Source of the DNA: Rhodococcus phenolicus
GTDB lineage: Bacteria > Actinomycetota > Actinomycetes > Mycobacteriales > Mycobacteriaceae
DNA length: 64,000 nucleotides
NCBI RefSeq assembly: GCF_001646785.1
Contig: NZ_LRRH01000002.1
Span: 1-64,000, forward strand
Reading direction: 5' to 3'
The translations under genes and the position numbers were made by a program. A model generated the notes under the pieces. That model searched no databases. It was given only the letters and a program-made list of their open reading frames with translations, and was not told the origin of the DNA. This document shows, piece by piece, positions 58,803 through 64,000 of this stretch (position 1 is its first letter; each line of letters starts with the position of its first letter).

Positions 58803-59489
58803 ATGAAGCTCAGGAAGCTTGCGGCGGTTGCCACCATGACCATCGCCGCGATGGGGATCACTGCGGGCACGTCGTACGCGGCGCCTGCCGAGGCGGCGCA
58901 GGACGAGATCAACTACGAGGTCAAGGCGGAGGGCAACTCCGTCGTGACCGTCATCGACGCCGGCGCGTTCCAGGTTTCGGGCGACGGCAAGAGCGTCGAG
59001 CTCCAGGATGCCGACGGCAACGCCGTTGTCAGCCTGCCGCTCGCCGTCCAGCTCGGCGACCTCCAGCTGCCGTTCGAGCGGGAGATCAGCGAGGACGGCA
59101 AGACCCTCACGCTGACCCCGGTCACGGATCCGTCGAAGGCCACCCCGGTCGCACCGGAGGATAGGGTCGCCCGCGGCCTCACGCCCGTCAGCCTCAAGCT
59201 GGCGGATGTCGCCTCGCCGGAGGAGAATCTCAAGGCGCAGCAGAACTTCAGCTCGCAGCTTGGTATCGCGACCGCAGTGGGTGGATTGTCGGGCACCATT
59301 ATTGGCGCACTCGTGGGCGGTCTCGGATTCCTCGGTGGTCCGGTCGGTTTGGCTTCCGTTCCGCTCGGCGCCGGAATCGGCGGTGTCATCGGCACCATCG
59401 TTGTCGGTGGTCCCACCCTGGTCATCGCCGGTATCGGCCTGATCCAGACCCTCACCGCGCCTCCGGGAACGACCCAGTACGCGAACTAG
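58803..59489 (+). CDS. Small secreted protein of unknown function
   Basis: A 228-aa protein with a clear signal peptide ('KLRKLAAVATMTIAAMGITA', cleavage near 'SYAAPA'). The mature part begins with an acidic beta-rich region, 'NSVVTVIDAGAFQVSGDGKS', and ends with a long Gly/Val/Ile-rich hydrophobic stretch from about 155 to 220. That stretch could form membrane-inserting hairpins. I do not recognise a named family, though similar exported proteins are common in Rhodococcus and Nocardia. It is followed at once by a strong terminator and so is probably a single-gene unit. The ATG at 58803 has only a weak CGGGA site upstream. Confidence 0.8.
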   Translation: MKLRKLAAVATMTIAAMGITAGTSYAAPAEAAQDEINYEVKAEGNSVVTVIDAGAFQVSGDGKSVELQDADGNAVVSLPLAVQLGDLQLPFEREISEDGKTLTLTPVTDPSKATPVAPEDRVARGLTPVSLKLADVASPEENLKAQQNFSSQLGIATAVGGLSGTIIGALVGGLGFLGGPVGLASVPLGAGIGGVIGTIVVGGPTLVIAGIGLIQTLTAPPGTTQYAN

Positions 59490-59497
59490 CGCGCGCA

Positions 59498-59537
59498 GAC
59501 AGCGGCCCCGCCACCTTCGGATGGCGGGGCCGCTGTC
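59498..59537 (+). terminator. Strong stem-loop after the secreted protein gene
   Basis: A perfect 16-bp inverted repeat: arms at 59498-59513 (GACAGCGGCCCCGCCA) and 59522-59537, loop of 8 nt, followed by GTTTC. It starts 9 nt past the stop codon. It also lies just beyond the stop of the small minus-strand ORF and may serve both. Confidence 0.8.
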
Positions 59538-59547
59538 GTTTCGGGAC

Positions 59548-59646
59548 TCAGAAGAGGTTCTGCAGGATCAGCTTCGTCACGTTGATGACGATCTCGCCCG
59601 AGTACACGAACAGATCCGCGCCGACCAGAATCAGGTCACTCGACAC
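59548..59646 (-). CDS. Small hydrophobic peptide ORF (32 aa)
   Basis: A GTG-started frame of 32 codons. The ribosome-binding site is good for such a short ORF: AAAGGTGG about 4 nt before the GTG at 59646. The peptide opens 'SSDLILVGADLFVYSGE', then 'IVINVTKLILQNLF', alternating hydrophobic and acidic residues with an amphipathic look. It has no signal sequence and no Cys. Its stop faces the terminator of the secreted-protein gene. I do not recognise it. Short acidic amphipathic peptides of this kind include mycolated channel peptides of Corynebacterium, but sequence similarity is not evident. Coding status rests on the ribosome-binding site, the clean frame and the placement. Confidence 0.45.
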   Translation of the reverse strand: MSSDLILVGADLFVYSGEIVINVTKLILQNLF

Positions 59647-59812
59647 AGCCCCACCTTTCGTCCGACCGCACGCCCCCTGTGGACGCCGGTGACACATGAC
59701 GGTCCGGCTCGGACGACGCCGGGCCGGACCATCTTGTTGCCGAATCGTAACCTATTCGGTGTGTAGCACACGTAACTGTCCCGGGCGCGTGTTGCCGACG
59801 GTCACAACGCAA

Positions 59813-59849
59813 CAGGGCCCGTCTCCTCGGGGGGAGGAGACGGGCCCTG
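59813..59849 (-). terminator. Stem-loop terminator downstream of serine protease 1
   Basis: Arms of 16 bp, CAGGGCCCGTCTCCTC (59813-59828) and its complement (59834-59849), are perfect around a GGGGG loop. It lies 27 nt past the protease stop on the minus strand. The gap between it and the small ORF (59647-59812) shows nothing coding; it must contain the promoter of the small ORF. Confidence 0.8.
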
Positions 59850-59876
59850 CTGCGTGGATCTGTCCTTACCGGCGGA

Positions 59877-61169
59877 TCACCAGGTGCGGACCTTCAGGCC
59901 CGGGTTCTCGGCGAGGATCGCGGAGATCGGCGTGGCGTAGAGCTCGGGGCTCTCACCCAGGATGCCGCTGACGACGCCGGCGATCTCGCACATCTGGTAC
60001 TGGCCGACGTTCGACGCGCTGGAGATGCCCAGGGCGAGGGTGCCGCTGACCAGGGTGCCACCGCTGTCGCCCTGCAGGGCGCACAGGTTGGTGGAGAACC
60101 CGGAATCGAGCACACGATGGCCGATCTCGACGGACTGGTTGGCCCCTGTCACGACGCCGCAGCTGTACCCGGTGCGGACACCGGACTTGCACACGGGTGC
60201 GCCGACGACCGGCTCGGCGACCCCGGTCACGGGAAGCGGTGCCGCGTAGGGAACGCGCACGCCGTTGTTCTCGAACCGGCCGCGAGCCTCGGCGGTCGGG
60301 CGGATCAGCGCGTAGTCGCGGCGGTCGAGGATGGTCTTCTCGAAGGTGCCGACCCGCTGGCCGAGACCGTCACCGATGACCTGGAAGACCTCGGACGCGT
60401 ACTGCGTGCCGGCCTGGGCGCGGTTCGGGTCGCAGTGACCGGCGGTGATGTTCACCGGCCGGTTGGAGCCGTCGACGCCGTTGAATCCGAGCGAGCAGCG
60501 CAATCCGGTGCCGGCACCGAACGCGGCGTAGGCGTCGCCACCGAACAGCGAATCCGGCGAGGCCAGCCCGGCGATGGGCTCGAGCTTCAGCAGTTCCGGC
60601 TCCAGCGTCGCCGGGGCGAGCAGCACCCGCGCGCCCTGCAGGGCGTCGGGGAGCTGGAGGCCGGCGACATCGGCGGCGCGCACCACGACGTCGTTGTTGA
60701 CGACGTCGATCGCGATACCGCGCACCAGATCGGCGATCGCCGGCGGCTGCGTGTCGAGCCAGTCGTTCAGTTGCTTCGACAGGCCCTCGAGTTCGCCTTC
60801 GCTGCGCTCGGCCGGCCGGACGGTGAACCCTTCGTCCTCGGCGGCGTCACGAGCGGCGTCGTGGCCCTCGCCCTCGGTCAGGCCGACGGTCGGGGTGCCC
60901 TGCTCGTCGAGCCAGACACCGGCGAACACGTCCGAGAACTTCTCGCGCGCAGTCGCCGCGAACTGCGCGAGCTCCTGGCTGCGGTCGGCATCGGTGACGA
61001 AACGCTCGGGGCTGATGCCGAGGTCGCGCGCAAGCGCATCGACCAGCTCGGTGGGCAGGTCGACGGGCTTGTCGGCCGGTTCGGCCTGCGCCAGGGCGAC
61101 GGCGGGTCCGAGCAGCAACAGAGCTGCCGACCCGATCACCGCTGCCCGACGTGCGAAGGAGCGTCGCAT
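59877..61169 (-). CDS. Secreted S1-family serine protease 1 with N-terminal propeptide
   Basis: A 430-aa exported protease of the chymotrypsin/alpha-lytic type. A signal peptide ('AAVIGSAALLLLGPAVALAQ') is followed by a ~170-residue propeptide-like region, then the catalytic domain. Triad motifs are TAGHCD (His), 'RRDYALI' (Asp) and GDSGG (Ser). Cys pairs around 'APVCKSG' and 'YSCGVV' would form disulfides. The ATG at 61169 is preferred over the in-frame ATG at 61184 because GAGGAAGG lies 5 nt before it. It is the downstream member of a tandem pair of paralogues on the minus strand. The substrate is unknown. Confidence 0.88.
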   Translation of the reverse strand: MRRSFARRAAVIGSAALLLLGPAVALAQAEPADKPVDLPTELVDALARDLGISPERFVTDADRSQELAQFAATAREKFSDVFAGVWLDEQGTPTVGLTEGEGHDAARDAAEDEGFTVRPAERSEGELEGLSKQLNDWLDTQPPAIADLVRGIAIDVVNNDVVVRAADVAGLQLPDALQGARVLLAPATLEPELLKLEPIAGLASPDSLFGGDAYAAFGAGTGLRCSLGFNGVDGSNRPVNITAGHCDPNRAQAGTQYASEVFQVIGDGLGQRVGTFEKTILDRRDYALIRPTAEARGRFENNGVRVPYAAPLPVTGVAEPVVGAPVCKSGVRTGYSCGVVTGANQSVEIGHRVLDSGFSTNLCALQGDSGGTLVSGTLALGISSASNVGQYQMCEIAGVVSGILGESPELYATPISAILAENPGLKVRTW

Positions 61170-61332
61170 GGATGCCTTCCTCATAGGTCCTGCTCAGTGC
61201 GCAGGTTTGGCGGACTACACAGATCTTGCTGATTACACGGTCTGGCTGGTCACGCAAAGACGCCGTCCCGATACCGGGGCGGCAGTCGTTGCGTCAGATC
61301 ATATGGGGTGAAGCGGCGTGGATCACGTCGGG

Positions 61333-62649
61333 TCAGGCAGGATCGGTGGCGGTCCGGACCCGGGTGCCCGTTACGTTCTGGATGTCGCGAATCGGGATTC
61401 CGAGGCTGGAAGTGCCCCCGTTCGGGGCGAGAACCAGGTTCGCCTCCACACAGTCGGGGGCTCCGGCACTGTTCGATCCGCTGATGACACCGAGCGCGAG
61501 TGTTCCGGTGACGATCGCGCCGCCGCTGTCGCCGGACAGCGTGCACGCGGTGGTCGCGAAGCCGCGGATCGTCGTGCTGGCACCGTCGGGGTAGACGAGC
61601 TGGGTCTCGATACGGTCGGCGGCGACCACACCGCACGTGAAGTACGACGACTGGCCGGACTTGCACACCGGGGCGCCGACGACCGGGACCGCGGTGCCGG
61701 TGATCGTCAGGGTCGAGCCGTTGCCGCCCCGCACCACCGGCCGGTCCAGCCCGGCGTCCACACCGGCCTCGTCGAATTTGATGACGCCGTAGTCGAGTGG
61801 GCTGTCGGTGCCGACCGACGAACTGGTGAACGCGCCGATCCGGGTGCTCTCGTCGATGTTCTCGCGGTTCGGCAGGTACACCGAGGAACCACCGTCGGCG
61901 CGGGCCACCGCATCGCAGTGACCGGCGGTGACGTTCACCGCGTCACCGTTCGCGTCGACCGAGTTGAACCCGAACGAGCAGATACCGATGCGGTCGAGCG
62001 GCGTGGAACGCACGTCACCGTCGGCGGTGATGTAGGTGTCGCCACCGAGCGGCGCCGGATCGTTCGCCGGCAGGCCCGGCGTCAACTGCACCTGCACGTT
62101 CGCGATGAGCGACGGCAGATTCAGTGCACGACCGATCGGGGTGTTCACGATGTCGACCACGAGCTGGTTGTTCAGTACGTCGATCGACGTCGACTGAACG
62201 GCACCGGCCACGTCGCGCGGCAGTGCGGCAACCCAGCGGTTCAACTCCGCCAGCGCGAGCTCGAGACCGTCCGCGGACACCGGCGCCACCGTCGCGGTGT
62301 AGCCGTCGCTCTCGGCCTGCCGGGCCGCATCGGTGTTCGTGACCGCGACGACCGGCTCGCCGTTCCCGTTGATCCAGGCGCCCGCGAAGTCCGCGGGACG
62401 CTCGGAACGGAAGCCGCGGGCGTACTCCCCGAGTTCCTGCGCCCGCGCCGAACGCTCGAGGTACTCGTCGGCAGACATGTGCAGATCGCGCTGGACAGCC
62501 TCGACCAACTCGGCGGGAAGGTCGTCCACCGGATCCGCCTGAGCGGTCGCGGTGAACGGGCCGATCAGCATCAGCGCCGACGCGGCAGCGACAGCAAGCC
62601 GGCGGGCGGTGGTACGAGCAGCGGCGCGCGACGCCGACGAGTGACGCAT
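61333..62649 (-). CDS. Secreted S1-family serine protease 2 (tandem paralogue)
   Basis: A 438-aa paralogue of the adjacent protease with the same layout: Ala-rich signal peptide ending 'TATAQADP', propeptide-like region with 'LPAELVEAVQRDL', and an S1 domain. Catalytic motifs are TAGHCD, 'LDYGVI' for the Asp and GDSGG. The 'VVGAPVCKSG' block is shared with the neighbour. The ATG at 62649 has GAAGGGC four nt upstream. The 163-bp gap to protease 1 lacks a clear terminator, so the two may be co-transcribed, although the downstream gene has its own good ribosome-binding site. Confidence 0.88.
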   Translation of the reverse strand: MRHSSASRAAARTTARRLAVAAASALMLIGPFTATAQADPVDDLPAELVEAVQRDLHMSADEYLERSARAQELGEYARGFRSERPADFAGAWINGNGEPVVAVTNTDAARQAESDGYTATVAPVSADGLELALAELNRWVAALPRDVAGAVQSTSIDVLNNQLVVDIVNTPIGRALNLPSLIANVQVQLTPGLPANDPAPLGGDTYITADGDVRSTPLDRIGICSFGFNSVDANGDAVNVTAGHCDAVARADGGSSVYLPNRENIDESTRIGAFTSSSVGTDSPLDYGVIKFDEAGVDAGLDRPVVRGGNGSTLTITGTAVPVVGAPVCKSGQSSYFTCGVVAADRIETQLVYPDGASTTIRGFATTACTLSGDSGGAIVTGTLALGVISGSNSAGAPDCVEANLVLAPNGGTSSLGIPIRDIQNVTGTRVRTATDPA

Positions 62650-62715
62650 GAAAGCCCTTCGTTGTGAGCGGGTGTGAGTTGCGACGATCGAAAACAGCCT
62701 ACGGGAGGGGTGCTG

Positions 62716-64000
62716 CTACCCAGCGGCCCCGGTGGAGTCGTCCGGATCCTCCGGACCCGGGCCGCCCGGATCGGTCTCGCTCGGCTCCGTGGTCGTCGTC
62801 TGCGTCGGCGGCGTGGTCGTCCGATCCCGGTCGCGATCCCGCGTGGGCTTCGGGTCGGACGTCTGCCAGCCCGGGACCGGCCGGGTCGTCGTGGTCTGCG
62901 GCACCGTGTTGCCGGACGTCGTCCGATCCGACTGCTGTGACGTGGCAGGAGACTCCGCCGTCTCGGCTGCGGCCGTCGAATCGTCGACCGAGGCCACTTC
63001 GGTATCGGACCATGCCGGTGTCGTGGTCTCCGCGGCGGATGTCGTCGTCACCGCGGTCGTGGTGGTGGTCGTCGGCTTCGCCGGTGTGGGGCTCGGCGAA
63101 CGCAGTTCCGGAATGGTCGCGACGACGGGCTGGTCGGCCACCGGCGCGGTGGTTTCCGCAGCCGAGCCGCGCTGGGTCAGCACGAGCACGCCCACCACGG
63201 CGAGCAGCACCACCGCTGCGGCGGAGATGGCCAGCAGGATCGGCGAGGGCCGCCGCGTGGGTTCGGTATCGGGCGCGGCCACCGCCGCGTCGCCCGCCCG
63301 GACGGTCGCAACGGGAGCCGGTCCCACCGATGCCTTCGGGGCCTGCGCGCTCGCCGGCTTCGCGCTGTGCGGTTCGCGGGCGGGGATCTTCGGGATCGTC
63401 GTGGTGGCGTCGGGATCGACGAGCCGCGGCGGCGTGCCGTCACCCTGCGGCGTCTGCTTGCGCGGCAGATTCACGCGGGCGGTGGGGATGATCTGCGTCG
63501 AGCCGAGGAATTCGACGGAACCGGCAGCGGCGGCCAGCGCGGCGCCGCGCACCATGGTCTGGTGCGGATCCGGCGCGAGCGCACAGCGGGTGCCCATCCC
63601 GGCCTTGACGGACTGGGCGACGATCTGCGCTGCCGCGGTGTCCACGTCCTCGTCGGCGGTGACGACGACGGCGTCGAGGTTGGTCACCTGCCAGCCGTAC
63701 CCGGACAGGGCCGTCGACAACTGCTTCGTGACGGGCGGTGCGTCGGTGAGCCCGAACCGCACGGGCTTGCCCGCAGCGATTCCGGCACGGACCAGCGTGA
63801 CCGTCGAACCCTGGCCGTCGATGTGGTAGACCGCGACGAGGCGGCCGGTCTGACGCGACACCTGGGACTCGAACCAGGCTGCGGCGGCTTCGGCGTCGGA
63901 CACGAGCGACACGTGCCGCAACCCGACGTAGTCGAGGGCGTTGCGCAGGACCGCGACGGTCGCAGGTGCCCACTCCGTCGGGTGGGTCGCGACGACGGTG
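62716..64000 (-). CDS. Hsp70-like / type VII secretion-associated-type membrane protein, 5'-truncated
   Basis: The minus-strand frame is open to the window edge, so the N-terminus is missing; the TTG at 63921 is internal. The first visible residues, 'HPTEWAPATVAVLRNAL' and then 'VSDAEAAAAWF', match the region of Hsp70/actin-fold proteins where VTVP...EPxAAA occurs; 'GAALAAAAGS' resembles the end of the fold. Next come a basic/Pro linker, one transmembrane helix ('LLAISAAAVVLLAVVGVLVL') and a long external Thr/Pro-rich tail ending near 'PGGPGPEDPDDS'. The plan parallels the gene at 24200. It may belong to the Rv3446c-like group linked to type VII secretion, but this is uncertain. Confidence 0.65.
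   Translation of the reverse strand, partial: TVVATHPTEWAPATVAVLRNALDYVGLRHVSLVSDAEAAAAWFESQVSRQTGRLVAVYHIDGQGSTVTLVRAGIAAGKPVRFGLTDAPPVTKQLSTALSGYGWQVTNLDAVVVTADEDVDTAAAQIVAQSVKAGMGTRCALAPDPHQTMVRGAALAAAAGSVEFLGSTQIIPTARVNLPRKQTPQGDGTPPRLVDPDATTTIPKIPAREPHSAKPASAQAPKASVGPAPVATVRAGDAAVAAPDTEPTRRPSPILLAISAAAVVLLAVVGVLVLTQRGSAAETTAPVADQPVVATIPELRSPSPTPAKPTTTTTTAVTTTSAAETTTPAWSDTEVASVDDSTAAAETAESPATSQQSDRTTSGNTVPQTTTTRPVPGWQTSDPKPTRDRDRDRTTTPPTQTTTTEPSETDPGGPGPEDPDDSTGAAG

Noticed and set aside
63919-63921. TTG at 63,921 as the start of the right-edge gene
   Set aside because: The frame continues open to base 64,000 and the upstream residues fit the same protein family, so the gene is truncated by the window instead.
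1-64000. CRISPR array, tRNA or rRNA genes, insertion sequences
   Set aside because: No regularly spaced short repeats, tRNA-like cloverleaf ends, rRNA stretches or transposase frames were noticed; repeats present are explained by NRPS modules and the EtfD tail. A tRNAscan or ISfinder run could still find something missed by eye.

Overview
The window is high-GC actinobacterial DNA, most likely from Rhodococcus or a close mycolate-containing relative (Nocardiaceae). Supporting signs are two antigen-85/mycolyltransferase-type esterases, homologues of the M. tuberculosis neighbours Rv0337c (aspC) and Rv0338c (etfD), an AlkB alkane hydroxylase, Ala/Gly/Asp-rich proteins, and frequent GTG/TTG starts. 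No rRNA, tRNA, CRISPR, IS element or prophage was seen.

Left part (1-24.0 kb). The end of a polysaccharide pyruvyl transferase gene faces a DUF4012 membrane protein gene across a double hairpin. Divergent from DUF4012 is a 6,307-aa six-module NRPS (C-A-T repeated six times, then TE). Its TGA stop overlaps the ATG of a Wzz/BY-type tyrosine autokinase. A low-molecular-weight tyrosine phosphatase gene converges on the kinase with an 18-bp overlap. A lipopeptide-type NRPS is therefore wired into what otherwise looks like an exopolysaccharide/capsule export and control locus. This is the most unusual arrangement on the left.

Middle (24.2-29.2 kb). An Hsp70-like membrane protein, a YibE/F membrane protein with a His/Gly tail, an AspC/AlaA-type aminotransferase and a cold-shock protein.

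Right-centre (29.4-55.2 kb). A plus-strand block sits between aspC and etfD, which are adjacent in M. tuberculosis. It holds a stand-alone AlkB, an antigen-85-type esterase, a second giant NRPS (6,953 aa: C-A-T-E, then five C-A-T modules, then TE), a second paralogous esterase overlapping the NRPS stop by GTGA, and an AbiEi/DUF559-type protein. About 75 bp before NRPS2 lies a short relic that reads like the first ~40 residues of an NRPS starter C domain. The block looks like an inserted lipopeptide biosynthesis and acyl-transfer island.

Right end (55.2-64.0 kb). The EtfD-type Fe-S membrane oxidoreductase of fatty-acid beta-oxidation carries a seven-copy MKGG repeat tail and has two GTTAC-N6-GTAAC operators upstream. 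It is followed by a small secreted protein, a 32-aa hydrophobic peptide ORF, two tandem secreted S1 serine proteases, and the C-terminal part of a second Hsp70-like membrane protein truncated by the window edge.

Adenylation-domain specificities could only be proposed by eye: Thr for NRPS1 module 3 and Ser for NRPS2 module 2. The others are unassigned. No MbtH gene, acyl-CoA ligase or dedicated exporter was found in the window.
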